The notes under the pieces: generated by a model
What the model was told of the DNA's origin: nothing
Seen by the model: the letters and a program-made list of their open reading frames with translations, nothing else
Database searches by the model: none
DNA from: Spongilla lacustris
Lineage: Eukaryota; Porifera; Demospongiae; Spongillida; Spongillidae
Length of the DNA stretch: 64,000 nt
Reading direction: 5' to 3'
Assembly (NCBI GenBank): GCA_949361645.1
Contig: OX442420.1
Coordinates: 6,162,782 to 6,226,781, forward strand
Made by a program: the position numbers and the translations under genes
Shown here: piece after piece, positions 34,501 through 38,201 of the stretch
Layout: each line of letters opens with the position of its first letter
Numbering within the stretch: the stretch's first letter is position 1

Positions 34501-36485
34501 ATAATAATAGTAATTTTAACATAATATTTGGATCACCATTTATGGAATTTTGTAGACTTCATCTTTTCCTTTAGATTTTATTTGTAAACAAAATAATTAC
34601 GGAATTTTATCTTGCTGCTTTTTTAAAAGATAATATTCCACTGTTACTATTCTTGCTTGAACTAGTTGCTGGATGTCCACTGAAAATGGTACCATATGGG
34701 CCTTTGCTGCTCCAGTGGTGCTGATCCTGTTGGTAAGAATTAGAGCTGCCATTTGTACTGTAATCCACATGTATGCTTGTGACAGGTTAATGTTCTGTTC
34801 CTGATAATGGTGTGGGTTGTATTGTTTAAGAAGAGCAGAGCAAAATTAAATAATGACAAAGGCAATAAACTTCTGGTTGTGTAAGTTGTACCTGGATACA
34901 GTTCTGTATAACAATTTGCCCTTGTCCCAACCAATGGCTAGATCACTGCTAAAAGCTGCTGTCGTATTAATACCTATACTTGGATGCACATGGATATTTG
35001 GACTGCTCTCTGTAAACCAGTACACATTGGTCTTTACATGGCTTTTCACAATTCTAAACTCACTGCAAGTCAGTATACATTTTACTTCTTGGTGCAGTAA
35101 TTACATGAATGAGTGATTTATTTCCTCTAGGGTTTATTTATATTTGTGTGCTATGTCTTGAGAGATAAAAAGGTTTTTATGTTATTTATATTTGCATTAG
35201 TCTCATGTATTCAAATATAAATATAGCTATGGGGCATGATATGCAAGAAGCGATATGAAGCTTGGCCTTCAAATCATACTGACAAAAATGTAAGCCTGTC
35301 CTGTCATACCCCACAATTAAGCATACATTTATCAGTGTAACACATTACATGTATAATTGTCATTTTACTGCATCATAGCAACATACAAATTCTACAAGTT
35401 CACATAAAGCAACAAGTTCAACTGGAATTGAATCACAGAAATTTAATAATTTTCCAACTGACAACAAGTTCAATATTTACTCTGATTTAAAAACTTCAGA
35501 AGGAATAGAACTGGGGAGTGTACTATCCGATGAATACTCAGGTAATTGTTCAATTCAGCTATACAATGTTAGGATACATGCATGCATGCATGCAATCGAG
35601 GAAATACCAAAAGAAGTGTACAGTGAAGGCTGAATTATGGGACCACTTCCTGTCCCAATAAAGAATAATGCTGAAAATTACATACAACTAGACTACAAAT
35701 GAATTGGTAATATTGAAAATTACTTGGAATTGCTAATCACTTCTACTTTGTGCTTTATAGTGTGGGCTATATTATAGTATCAGATTATTGTAGAACTGCA
35801 TGTTGGTAAATAGAATTTTTTTTTTACTTACAAAGCCGGGTTAATAGCACCTACTGATATTATATACACAATACTAGTTTATAGCAAAGGTACATGTACT
35901 TGTAGTACTACATTAAAGGATAAAACATACTGGGCAAATAACTGTCATGCTGTCATCAAAATTTGATCTGACTGAGCTGCATGCTAGTGTATAGTATTGC
36001 ATATTGGCATGGTATCTAGTAATGTATGCATGGATGTAATACAAAGCAAATTGTAACAAGTAGCTCAGAATTCTGTATAGTATAAATCAAAATATGAAGG
36101 AAAAAAATGAATTTTTAAATATGTCTATTAACAGATAAGACACAAATTAATTATGTACAATGCATGCATCAGTTCAGTTCAATACAAATTTATTTCCATC
36201 AATCATGCCATACACAATTACCTTGTAAAAATTGTTGTTAATGCTGTATATAACATTAATCAGCAGTGCATAAAACTGTGAATGGGTGTTATATGGTATT
36301 GGTACATGTAGCAATCCATTTTACACATGGCTAATATATGAATAATGATTGTTTCACTTGTTAATACAAAAGCTTTATTTGTAAGCACTACAATTATGTT
36401 AATGTATCATTTTTGTGCAATTCAGAAATATCAGAACTGAGGCTACATGACACAAAGAGTGAAGACAAAAGTTCCACATTTGGAG
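1..36485 (+). CDS. Adhesion GPCR gene with giant EGF-CA array, HRM, GAIN/GPS and 7TM (3' part of gene)
   Basis: Gene-level entry; exons are listed separately. The order is: calcium-binding EGF exons (1-29284), HRM-like domain (30045-30307), GAIN domain ending in a GPS (30622-32003), seven transmembrane helices (32059-35172) and a Ser/Thr-rich cytoplasmic tail (35227-36485). Every junction from the EGF array through the tail keeps one reading frame (phase 1 between EGF exons, then phases 1,1,0,0,1,1,2,0,2,0,2,0,1,2,0,2,0,0,0,1). The EGF-plus-7TM layout resembles vertebrate ADGRE/CD97 receptors, but those have fewer EGFs and no HRM. It is probably a cell-surface adhesion receptor, autoproteolysed at HL|T. 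The start codon and signal peptide lie outside the window and the last exon was not found after 36485. An in-frame TAG at 32393-32395 makes function uncertain. Not all EGF exons need be in one mRNA. Confidence 0.85.
111..965. mobile_element. TIR transposon family 'TTAACA-CGCATCC', copy 1
   Basis: Starts TTTTAACATGGCATCCATGAG and ends ...CGCATATCTCGTGAATGCGGT, diverged versions of the clean termini seen at 49408 and 50343. Shared interior includes TAGTCCATTTTGGGGCAAAC and ATGCACCTTCCTATAGTTG. No transposase frame; non-autonomous. Confidence 0.75.
1432..1554 (+). CDS. EGF-CA exon
   Basis: A complete 123-bp phase 1-1 exon with acceptor TTACAG and donor GTATGA. It has six cysteines with spacing C-x8-C-x3-C-x8-C-x-C-x10-C. 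The calcium signature D-I-N-E-C forms with the last G of the previous exon. [12 protein letters not shown] fits the Asp/Asn beta-hydroxylation consensus. Variants: NGGRGPC and NCS at the end. It is the partner of exon 17919 in the large duplication. Confidence 0.92.
1851..1973 (+). CDS. EGF-CA exon
   Basis: A complete 123-bp phase 1-1 exon, acceptor TTTTAG, donor GTATGA, six cysteines, DINEC start. The variant TNKIGSF replaces TNTIGSF. It is the partner of exon 18338. Confidence 0.92.
2001..2924. mobile_element. TIR transposon, copy 2
   Basis: Left end TTTAAACATGGCATCC, right end CGTGGATGCGGTGTTTAAA. Contains an (AT)n stretch. Equivalent position to copy 4 in the duplicated block. Confidence 0.78.
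2136..2210. repeat. AT-rich low-complexity stretch
   Basis: ATATAATAATTAAATTATAT and similar, inside TIR copy 2. Confidence 0.85.
3412..3525 (+). pseudogene. Damaged EGF-CA exon with 9-bp in-frame deletion
   Basis: The acceptor AATAG is intact and the frame is open ([14 protein letters not shown]...), but 9 bp are missing near the end, so SGYN collapses to Y. The donor region changed from CTG|GTATGAAT to CTC|GTATTTAA. If GTATTT is still used, the last base C would turn the next EGF's first Asp into His. The sister copy at 20208 shares the deletion. Confidence 0.8.
3676..3823 (+). pseudogene. EGF exon pseudocopy with duplicated start and insertions
   Basis: The start motif ATATTAATGAATGCA is immediately followed by a second ATTAATGAATGTATTCC, giving a frameshift after INEC. 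Extra bases before the 'GGAC...GATC' stretch and the change TACAATGGTTCTG (lost last Cys) confirm decay. The same lesions are present at 20469-20616. Confidence 0.8.
3838..4948 (-). pseudogene. Ty3/gypsy pol fragment (RNase H to integrase), broken, copy 1
   Basis: Reads on the minus strand. RNase H part at about 4950-4487 (...[20 protein letters not shown]), integrase zinc-binding part at about 4338-4135 ([20 protein letters not shown]), then integrase core remains near 4000-3840 (VTVDYFT, stop, [19 protein letters not shown]). Several frameshifts and at least one shared stop in the core. No LTRs seen. It is inserted after pseudoexon 3676. Confidence 0.88.
5199..5239 (+). pseudogene. Truncated EGF exon (first 41 bp)
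   Basis: A good acceptor (TAATAG) and the first 41 bases of the exon (to GGACCATGT) are fused directly to sequence that elsewhere lies inside introns (GATTAGTGAAAGAACTC; compare GATTTTAGTGAAAGGACTC near 7003). A deletion removed the exon's 3' two thirds and its donor. Same junction at 12194 and 22055. Confidence 0.8.
5464..5520 (+). pseudogene. EGF exon relic
   Basis: GATATCAATGATTGTATTAC... then AATTGGAGGACTTCGATTATGTG matches the exon start (DINDCI-GGL), then loses similarity. The same relic type recurs at 7249, 7414, 9137, 12425, 17097, 22271 and 23964, so this decayed copy was itself duplicated many times. Confidence 0.6.
5610..5690. repeat. (AT)n stretch
   Basis: Alternating AT with short TTAT interruptions, in the intron before exon 5798. 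Confidence 0.9.
5798..5920 (+). CDS. EGF-CA exon (CHGGY type)
   Basis: A complete 123-bp phase 1-1 exon, acceptor ATTTAG, donor GTATGA. It reads [15 protein letters not shown] instead of [10 protein letters not shown]. The intron after it starts GTATGAATATCATGGTTTC, shared with exons 9893, 12690 and 22536. Confidence 0.92.
6190..6312 (+). CDS. EGF-CA exon
   Basis: A complete 123-bp phase 1-1 exon with DINEC and six cysteines. Variant GYISSGYN. Donor GTATGAATATCATGATT. It is the partner of exon 22912. Confidence 0.92.
6742..6864 (+). CDS. EGF-CA exon
   Basis: A complete consensus exon (123 bp, phase 1-1). The exon and about 500 bp downstream are nearly identical to 8630-9138, a recent 1.9-kb duplication. 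It is also the partner of 23460 in the 16.7-kb duplication. Confidence 0.93.
7249..7310 (+). pseudogene. EGF exon relic
   Basis: TTAG/ATATTAATGATTGTATTAC followed by AATTGGAGGACTTTGATTATGTG. It matches the exon's 5' third, with a stop (TGA) in place of GGA. Confidence 0.6.
7414..7473 (+). pseudogene. EGF exon relic, local duplicate
   Basis: A second copy of the relic, about 165 bp after the first, with ATCAATTATTG replacing ATTAATGATTG. It sits in a repeated stretch beginning GCCACCTATAGTATATATC at about 7340. Confidence 0.6.
7679..7801 (+). CDS. EGF-CA exon
   Basis: A complete 123-bp phase 1-1 exon with variants TNNIGSF and GYTLSGYN. Acceptor GTTTAG, donor GTATGAATAACATG. The partner at 24224 is more diverged (GYKLSLYN). 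Confidence 0.92.
8210..8332 (+). CDS. EGF-CA exon
   Basis: A complete 123-bp phase 1-1 exon. Variants NGGFGPC and GYSSSGYN. Donor GTATGAATATTGTG. Related to exon 25220 (also GFG). Confidence 0.92.
8630..8752 (+). CDS. EGF-CA exon
   Basis: A complete consensus exon (123 bp, phase 1-1), acceptor TAATAG, donor GTATGAATACC. It heads the second copy of the roughly 1.9-kb duplication (offset 1888 from 6742). Confidence 0.93.
9137..9197 (+). pseudogene. EGF exon relic
   Basis: Identical in type to the relic at 7249, carried along by the 1.9-kb duplication. Confidence 0.6.
9381..9503 (+). CDS. EGF-CA exon
   Basis: A complete consensus exon (123 bp, phase 1-1), acceptor GTTTAG, donor GTATGAATAACATGATT. 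Confidence 0.93.
9893..10015 (+). CDS. EGF-CA exon (CHGGY type)
   Basis: A complete 123-bp phase 1-1 exon with [15 protein letters not shown]. Same downstream intron type (ATCATGGTTTCATC) as 5798 and 12690. Confidence 0.93.
10280..10402 (+). CDS. EGF-CA exon
   Basis: A complete consensus exon (123 bp, phase 1-1), acceptor ATTTAG, donor GTATGAATTTGTG. Paired with 15752 by its downstream intron. Confidence 0.93.
10690..10812 (+). CDS. EGF-CA exon
   Basis: A complete 123-bp phase 1-1 exon with ATTAACGAATGTATTCTA (INECIL) and ACC for the last Thr. Followed by a TIR transposon copy. Confidence 0.92.
10851..11707. mobile_element. TIR transposon, copy 3
   Basis: Left end TTAATAACATGGCTTCC, right end TCCTGGATGTGGTGTTAA. 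Sits in the intron after exon 10690. Confidence 0.75.
10939..10995. repeat. (AT)n microsatellite
   Basis: About 55 bp of TATATA inside TIR copy 3. Confidence 0.9.
12154..12194 (+). pseudogene. Truncated EGF exon (first 41 bp)
   Basis: The same truncation as 5199-5239: acceptor TAATAG, 41 exon bases, then intron-type sequence beginning CATTAGTGGAAGAACTC. Pro-Ile replaces Pro-Asn. Confidence 0.8.
12425..12483 (+). pseudogene. EGF exon relic
   Basis: ATATCAATGATTATATTAC followed by AATTGGAGGACTTTGATTATG. The first Cys codon is lost (TAT). Confidence 0.55.
12690..12812 (+). CDS. EGF-CA exon (CHGGY type)
   Basis: A complete 123-bp phase 1-1 exon. Variants NGGHGPC and [10 protein letters not shown]. 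The next intron is enlarged by two insertions (12926-13452 and 13479-15221). Confidence 0.92.
12926..13452 (-). mobile_element. Probable non-LTR or retrocopy insertion with (TAA)n tail
   Basis: The intron sequence GAGCAGGGAAAAAAA and its continuation ATGTAATTTACGTGATATAAC (compare 6045-6066) are separated by about 530 bp of foreign sequence. It begins on the plus strand with (ATT)n at about 12926-12950, which reads as a (TAA)n tail on the minus strand, and contains a markedly GC-richer stretch (13030-13450). A minus-strand open frame (13387-13100, including [20 protein letters not shown]) looks protein-like, but I do not recognise it. Confidence 0.6.
13484..13518. repeat. Poly-G run
   Basis: GGGGGA followed by 29 consecutive G at the left end of the 13479-15221 element. 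Confidence 0.95.
14567..14622. repeat. (TG)n microsatellite
   Basis: GTGTGTGTGTGCGTGTGTG-type run with a few GC interruptions, inside the poly-G element. Confidence 0.9.
15204..15218. repeat. Poly-C run
   Basis: Fifteen C at the right end of the 13479-15221 element, the inverted counterpart of the left G run. Confidence 0.95.
15345..15467 (+). CDS. EGF-CA exon
   Basis: A complete consensus exon (123 bp, phase 1-1), acceptor TTTTAG, donor GTATGAATAACATG. Confidence 0.93.
15752..15874 (+). CDS. EGF-CA exon
   Basis: A complete consensus exon (123 bp, phase 1-1), acceptor ATTTAG, donor GTATGAATTTGTG. Confidence 0.93.
16160..16282 (+). CDS. EGF-CA exon
   Basis: A complete exon (123 bp, phase 1-1) ending NCS. 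Acceptor TTTTAG, donor GTATGAATATGATG. Confidence 0.93.
16571..16693 (+). CDS. EGF-CA exon
   Basis: A complete 123-bp phase 1-1 exon. Variants INECNPNGG and NCSNTIGSF. Donor GTACGAATACC. Confidence 0.92.
17097..17126 (+). pseudogene. EGF exon relic fused to transposon
   Basis: ATATCAAAGATTGTATTAC then ATTTGGAGGACC joins directly to the interior of the TIR element (CAGAAAATGTCTTGTAAC), so a deletion joined a relic exon to the transposon. Confidence 0.5.
17127..17447. mobile_element. TIR transposon, truncated copy
   Basis: Only the right third of the element: starts inside at CAGAAAATGTCTTGTAACTT and ends near GTGGATGCGGTACCTGTTTAAA. Joined to an EGF exon relic at its left. Confidence 0.7.
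17919..18041 (+). CDS. EGF-CA exon
   Basis: A complete 123-bp phase 1-1 exon. Variant NGGRGSC, ending NCS. It is the duplicate of exon 1432 (offset 16487). Confidence 0.92.
18338..18460 (+). CDS. EGF-CA exon
   Basis: A complete 123-bp phase 1-1 exon. Variant NRGLGPC. It is the duplicate of exon 1851 (offset 16487), followed by a TIR transposon copy as in the first block. Confidence 0.92.
18494..19738. mobile_element. TIR transposon, copy 4, carrying a further insertion
   Basis: Left end TTTAAACATGGCATCC, right end CGTGGATGCGGTGTTTAAA. Compared with copy 2 it has about 260 extra bases (18711-18970) of unrelated sequence inside its AT-rich stretch. Confidence 0.75.
18634..18712. repeat. AT-rich low-complexity stretch
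   Basis: TTATATAATACTTAAATTAT to TATATATATATATG inside TIR copy 4. Confidence 0.8.
20208..20321 (+). pseudogene. Damaged EGF exon, acceptor lost and 9-bp deletion
   Basis: Carries the same 9-bp deletion and CTC|GTATTT donor change as 3412-3525. In addition the acceptor AATAG is now AATTG, and variants [15 protein letters not shown] and CIC have accumulated. The deletion predates the large duplication; the acceptor loss came after it. Confidence 0.8.
20469..20616 (+). pseudogene. EGF exon pseudocopy with duplicated start
   Basis: Same doubled ATTAATGAATG start, internal insertion and lost last Cys (AATGGTTCTG) as 3676-3823. Followed directly by the second gypsy fragment. Confidence 0.8.
20632..21766 (-). 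pseudogene. Ty3/gypsy pol fragment, broken, copy 2
   Basis: Same segment as 3838-4948 with the same ends and the same stop in the integrase core (the reverse complement of CATTAGGTGAAATAATC). RNase H part includes [20 protein letters not shown] and [18 protein letters not shown]. It was copied by the large host duplication, not by a new insertion. Confidence 0.88.
22015..22055 (+). pseudogene. Truncated EGF exon, acceptor lost
   Basis: The same 41-bp truncation as 5199-5239, but the acceptor is mutated (TAATGTCTATTAATG instead of TAATAGACATTAATG). Confidence 0.75.
22271..22320 (+). pseudogene. EGF exon relic
   Basis: TTCAATGATTGTATTAC followed by AATTGGAGGACTTTGATTATGAG. The start motif is partly deleted compared with 5464. 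Confidence 0.5.
22536..22658 (+). CDS. EGF-CA exon
   Basis: A complete 123-bp phase 1-1 exon. Variants NGGFGPC and IQNC. Its downstream intron is the ATCATGGTTTCATC type that elsewhere follows CHGGY exons, yet this copy reads CQSGYTSS. Confidence 0.92.
22912..23034 (+). CDS. EGF-CA exon
   Basis: A complete 123-bp phase 1-1 exon. Variant SFTCSC, last codons TGT ACA. Duplicate of 6190 (offset 16722). Confidence 0.92.
23460..23582 (+). CDS. EGF-CA exon
   Basis: A complete 123-bp phase 1-1 exon. Variant SFMCSC, donor GTACGAATATG. Duplicate of 6742 (offset 16718). Confidence 0.92.
23964..24016 (+). pseudogene. EGF exon relic
   Basis: ATATACGATAGTAC followed by AATTGGAGGACTTTGATTATGTG. Further decayed than the copy at 7249. 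Confidence 0.5.
24224..24346 (+). CDS. EGF-CA exon, diverged
   Basis: A complete 123-bp phase 1-1 exon with all six cysteines. Variants SFNCSC and [10 protein letters not shown], among the most diverged intact copies. Duplicate of 7679. Confidence 0.9.
24649..24771 (+). CDS. EGF-CA exon
   Basis: A complete 123-bp phase 1-1 exon. Variants [12 protein letters not shown] and a final NCN. Donor GTATGTTAA. Confidence 0.9.
25220..25342 (+). CDS. EGF-CA exon
   Basis: A complete 123-bp phase 1-1 exon. Variants NGGFGPC and [10 protein letters not shown]. Acceptor TTTTAG, donor GTATGAATATCATG. Confidence 0.92.
25639..25748 (+). pseudogene. EGF exon without acceptor, last Cys or donor
   Basis: The acceptor TAATAGACATTAATG became TAATATACTATAATG, and a roughly 20-bp deletion joins CATCAGG directly to the intron sequence AATATGATGATCC. 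The final cysteine codon and donor are gone. It cannot be spliced as a normal EGF. Confidence 0.85.
25781..26627. mobile_element. TIR transposon, copy 5
   Basis: Left end TTATAAACACGGCATCC, right end CCTGGATGCGGTGTTAATA. It follows the broken exon 25639, whose donor deletion lies just upstream. Confidence 0.75.
27048..27170 (+). CDS. EGF-CA exon
   Basis: A complete consensus exon (123 bp, phase 1-1), acceptor TAGTAG, donor GTAAGAAG, which is closer to the animal donor consensus than GTATGAAT. Confidence 0.93.
27484..27606 (+). CDS. EGF-CA exon
   Basis: A complete 123-bp phase 1-1 exon. Variants [17 protein letters not shown] and GYSCT. Confidence 0.92.
27857..27979 (+). CDS. EGF-CA exon, last base changed
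   Basis: A 123-bp phase 1-1 exon. Variants [19 protein letters not shown] and SSYKSSGYN. The last exon base is T instead of G (TGTACTT|GTATG), so splicing to the next EGF would give Tyr instead of the first calcium-binding Asp. Possibly a decaying copy. Confidence 0.8.
28159..28275. mobile_element. TIR transposon, right-end fragment
   Basis: TTTATTACTCTTTATAAATG to GTATGCGGTGTTTAAA matches the last about 120 bp of the family. Confidence 0.65.
28761..28883 (+). CDS. EGF-CA exon
   Basis: A complete 123-bp phase 1-1 exon with final NCA. Acceptor TAATAG, donor GTATGAATATGATG. Confidence 0.92.
29162..29284 (+). CDS. EGF-CA exon, last of the array
   Basis: A complete 123-bp phase 1-1 exon. Variants GYIASGY and SCT. 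It joins in phase 1 to the HRM exon at 30045. Confidence 0.92.
29285..30044 (+). other. Intron between EGF array and HRM
   Basis: A 760-bp intron that leaves the repetitive array; no EGF copy is seen after 29284. It contains an open frame (29575-30021, 148 codons) without a recognisable domain or clear splice sites, probably chance. The acceptor is TTTTCAG at 30038-30044. Confidence 0.6.
30045..30155 (+). CDS. HRM-like domain, exon 1
   Basis: Phase 1-1, 111 bp, acceptor TTTTCAG, donor GTGAGT. It encodes [19 protein letters not shown] followed by ...[17 protein letters not shown]. The pattern Trp-Pro then PCP fits the hormone receptor motif (HRM) of family B/adhesion GPCRs. Confidence 0.85.
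30213..30307 (+). CDS. HRM-like domain, exon 2
   Basis: Phase 1-0, 95 bp, after a 57-bp intron. It encodes [20 protein letters not shown]..., the second half of an HRM (A-x-R-x-C ... G-x-W ... D-x-T-x-C). Donor GTACAG. Confidence 0.85.
30622..30813 (+). CDS. GAIN domain exon A
   Basis: Phase 0-0, 192 bp, acceptor ATATCAG, donor GTAAGT. It encodes a helical Leu-rich stretch starting [18 protein letters not shown], consistent with the alpha-helical GAIN subdomain A. Confidence 0.75.
30865..31048 (+). CDS. GAIN domain exon B
   Basis: Phase 0-1, 184 bp, acceptor TTTCTAG, donor GTGTGT. It encodes [19 protein letters not shown] and ...[19 protein letters not shown]. The intron that follows is 155 bp. 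Confidence 0.75.
31204..31356 (+). CDS. GAIN domain exon C
   Basis: Phase 1-1, 153 bp. It encodes [19 protein letters not shown] then ...[20 protein letters not shown], typical of the beta-rich GAIN subdomain B. Acceptor CTGCTAG, donor GTACAA. The frame stays open into the next 59-bp intron, so retention would add a short alternative end. Confidence 0.75.
31416..31491 (+). CDS. GAIN domain exon D
   Basis: Phase 1-2, 76 bp. It encodes [20 protein letters not shown], a GAIN motif (V-x-x-N-I-x-x-F-L-P). Acceptor CCACAG, donor GTATGC. Confidence 0.8.
31611..31725 (+). CDS. GAIN domain exon E
   Basis: Phase 2-0, 115 bp. It encodes [17 protein letters not shown] then ...[11 protein letters not shown]. 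The acceptor is the first AG (CCAG at 31607-31610); only this one keeps the SLILSSQV frame. A second AG five bases on would shift the frame. Confidence 0.8.
31804..31847 (+). CDS. GPS motif exon 1
   Basis: Phase 0-2, 44 bp. It encodes [15 protein letters not shown], the C-x-F-W-N start of the GPS. Followed by a 47-bp intron (31848-31894, GTATGT...TTCCAG). Confidence 0.85.
31895..32003 (+). CDS. GPS motif exon 2 with HL|T cleavage site
   Basis: Phase 2-0, 109 bp. It encodes [19 protein letters not shown] then [25 protein letters not shown] is the adhesion-GPCR autoproteolysis site (cut between Leu and Thr). Two of the usual four GPS cysteines are absent (Met-Leu after SSEG, and Ser in C-Y-S-T-H-L). 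Confidence 0.88.
32059..32153 (+). CDS. 7TM domain: TM1 exon
   Basis: Phase 0-2, 95 bp. It encodes [20 protein letters not shown] then [11 protein letters not shown], the TM1 pattern of adhesion GPCRs ([13 protein letters not shown]). Confidence 0.9.
32209..32320 (+). CDS. 7TM domain: TM2 exon
   Basis: Phase 2-0, 112 bp, after a 55-bp intron. It encodes [20 protein letters not shown] then [24 protein letters not shown] matches TM2 of the family. Confidence 0.9.
32384..32537 (+). CDS. 7TM domain: TM3/TM4 exon with in-frame TAG
   Basis: Phase 0-1, 154 bp. After A-A-C comes TAG (32393-32395), then [20 protein letters not shown] and GVMMYLMLV (TM3), ending [12 protein letters not shown] (start of TM4). 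The family normally has Lys/Arg after the conserved Cys. The bases CTGCTAG could act as a second acceptor, starting the exon at 32396 in the same frame, 12 nt shorter and without stop or Cys. Confidence 0.85.
32591..32681 (+). CDS. 7TM domain: TM4/ECL2 exon
   Basis: Phase 1-2, 91 bp. It encodes [20 protein letters not shown] then [11 protein letters not shown] chose the donor GTAAGC at 32682 over GTGAGA at 32647 because only the former keeps frame with the next exon (TA|T TGC TGG). Confidence 0.82.
33101..33141. repeat. Short perfect hairpin
   Basis: ACATGGCACCATTGAAA, 7-base loop, then its exact 17-base reverse complement. Confidence 0.9.
33535..34330 (-). pseudogene. Non-LTR-type reverse transcriptase relic
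   Basis: On the minus strand, 34059-33853 reads [20 protein letters not shown] then [17 protein letters not shown] is the RT catalytic motif. Further on (33738-33535) [12 protein letters not shown] and [11 protein letters not shown] match the thumb-side region of RTs common in invertebrate retroelements. Frameshifts and stops separate the parts. No endonuclease or gag seen. Confidence 0.75.
34054..34325. repeat. 136-bp tandem duplication
   Basis: CCCATGGCATTAGCTCAG starts both units (34054 and 34190); the units are nearly identical through CATTCCCTAAGAC. Confidence 0.92.
34666..34732 (+). CDS. 7TM domain: ECL2/TM5 start exon
   Basis: Phase 2-0, 67 bp. It encodes [20 protein letters not shown], with the conserved ECL2 Cys-Trp of adhesion GPCRs. 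The preceding 1984-bp intron carries retroelement debris. Confidence 0.88.
34786..34880 (+). CDS. 7TM domain: TM5/ICL3 exon
   Basis: Phase 0-2, 95 bp, after a 53-bp intron. It encodes [18 protein letters not shown] TM5 (here [20 protein letters not shown]), then [10 protein letters not shown]. Donor GTAAGT. Confidence 0.87.
34942..35068 (+). CDS. 7TM domain: TM6/ECL3/TM7 exon
   Basis: Phase 2-0, 127 bp, after a 61-bp intron. It encodes [20 protein letters not shown] (TM6, L-G-x-T-W), then [20 protein letters not shown] and LQ (TM7 start). Confidence 0.9.
35131..35172 (+). CDS. 7TM domain: TM7 micro-exon
   Basis: Phase 0-0, 42 bp. It encodes [14 protein letters not shown], completing the family's LQG-FIF-x-C TM7 motif. 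Confidence 0.9.
35227..35289 (+). CDS. Cytoplasmic tail exon 1
   Basis: Phase 0-0, 63 bp, after a 54-bp intron. It encodes [20 protein letters not shown], a basic juxtamembrane region. Donor GTAAGC. Confidence 0.78.
35379..35541 (+). CDS. Cytoplasmic tail exon 2
   Basis: Phase 0-1, 163 bp. It encodes [20 protein letters not shown] onward, Ser/Thr/Asn-rich and low complexity. Acceptor CATAG, donor GTAATT. Confidence 0.72.
36426..36485 (+). CDS. Cytoplasmic tail exon 3
   Basis: Phase 1-1, 60 bp. It encodes [20 protein letters not shown], a charged tail. Acceptor ATTCAG, donor GTATGC. If the donor is not used, the frame ends at a TAG about 14 codons later, giving a possible C-terminus. No further exon could be supported. 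Confidence 0.65.
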
Positions 36486-37735
36486 GTATGCCCAGCATTT
36501 TTATACACAAGTGTTGCATGTAGTCAAACTCGTATAACCGATGAATGTCCCAGATTGTGCCAGTACTTCATTCTCTACTACTGACATCAGCAAAGACAAA
36601 GAAAATAGTGTCTTTTTTCAGTGATGTGTGAAGGAAGTGAGGGTAATTAGTGCTATAGTGAACATAAACTGTCCAGTGCATGGTTAGACTAGCAAACTTG
36701 TGTAGAAGATAACATTCTTGTATGGCATGCATGTACATGTGGAAATTTAGTGGCAAACTTTTTATTCTATTCTGAATAATATCACACATTATTGACCACG
36801 GTATATTATCAAGAGTTTTAATAAAAAGTCACAGTAGGATTCAAATGCAAAAGTACACGTGCATGTAGTGGAGTAAAGCAATGTAACAAGGGGAGATCAT
36901 AAGGAAAAAATAAACAATTCAAAACGACTGTATATTGGATTTGAAGGCATTTTTTGTAGTGATATTGTCCAATAATTTGTCATAGGAAATGTAGCTTTTG
37001 TAGCTAATCAGTGGTCACCTAAGCCATCCTCAATCCCAAGCATTAGCCTGTGCGCTATTTTTCTTTGCGCTGAATATTACAGTGTCAGTGAACACTCACT
37101 TCATGACAGCATCAAACAAACCTCATAAGCTAGCATTTTGCCAACCTCAACTCCTAGGGCAATTTTTGTTCCAGATGCAAACTTTTGGGAATATTATGAT
37201 AACAGTCAGCGTTTTCATGTGTACCTTTGAAAAGGAAGTTGAGGTGCCTGTACTTGTACCAGGTACTCTGTGAATGAACTCTATAAAATAAGCCATTCGG
37301 ACTTCACTGATGCTGCATGCTCGTGGTCAGTGGTCAGTGCTACTACATCTAGTAGAAAGGCAACTCACTGTCAGGGTCATTGCCACACGACATCGACTGA
37401 CTTTTTTCACTTACATATATACTTGTACCATAATGCTGAGGTGTTGCAATTGCTACATTTATATTGCATTCACGACTTGCAAAAGTCCTCCTTTGTCAAG
37501 TCTGTTCATGGAACATGTTGTTGCATTGTGGCGTTCTAAAGTCAAAAATAGTCTGTCAGTGATTGAAAAGCAGCGTTTCTGTAATCAAGTGTATTCGTCA
37601 ATTTGTAGCTTTGTTACCTACGTAAACATCAGCCACATCACTGGAATCTGTTTATACAAGTAAATCAAACACTTCTCTATCGAGAAAGTGATTGGTGAGA
37701 TGTAGGATTGGTGGTGCAAAAAGCAAGGAAACAAG

Positions 37736-37871
37736 GTACAGTATGTTAAAGTGAGGTTTGGTAGGATCCTACAACTATAACAATCCTACATTTGCAAATA
37801 GGCTTCTTCGTTTGCAAATTCAGGACTGTGAGTTGTAGGATCCTACCAAACCTCACTTTAACATACTGTAC
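37736..37871. repeat. Perfect 41-bp inverted repeat (hairpin, 54-nt loop)
   Basis: The left arm 37736-37776 (GTACAGTATGTTAAAGTGAG...) is exactly reverse-complementary to 37831-37871 (...CTCACTTTAACATACTGTAC). The loop holds a smaller pair, ATTTGCAAA and TTTGCAAAT. Confidence 0.95.
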
Positions 37872-38201
37872 ACTGATAGCATTGATTTGGCTCCTCGGAA
37901 TCATAGCTGCGTAGCTAGCTAAGAGACAAAATCAGATCTGCGCACAAATTACTGCGTTCTGCCTGAGATGCGCGCGATGCTGCTATACCGCCTATAGGCT
38001 ACCAGCTCCGAGAGAACTGCATGCAATCTTATACTTGATTTTTGCGTGTGTAATAACACACGCGTGCATGCACGTAAGTTTTACGTGTGCGTCTCCGTTT
38101 CCTGACTGGCATTGCATGTCAAGTTCATATCAGCCCGTAGTACGGTTCAGTGTCTGTCAGTACGATTGTGCTATAATTGGTGCGAACACGTAGGCGGTAT
38201 T

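Larger units (their letters stand above)
32682..34665 (+). other. Long intron in the 7TM region with retroelement debris
   Basis: The only kilobase-scale intron in the TM1-TM7 block; its neighbours are 47-60 bp. It contains a short perfect hairpin (33101-33141), a minus-strand RT relic, a 136-bp tandem duplication and an AT/ATA-rich stretch near 34484-34520. The donor is GTAAGC at 32682 and the acceptor ACTAG at 34661-34665. Confidence 0.8.
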
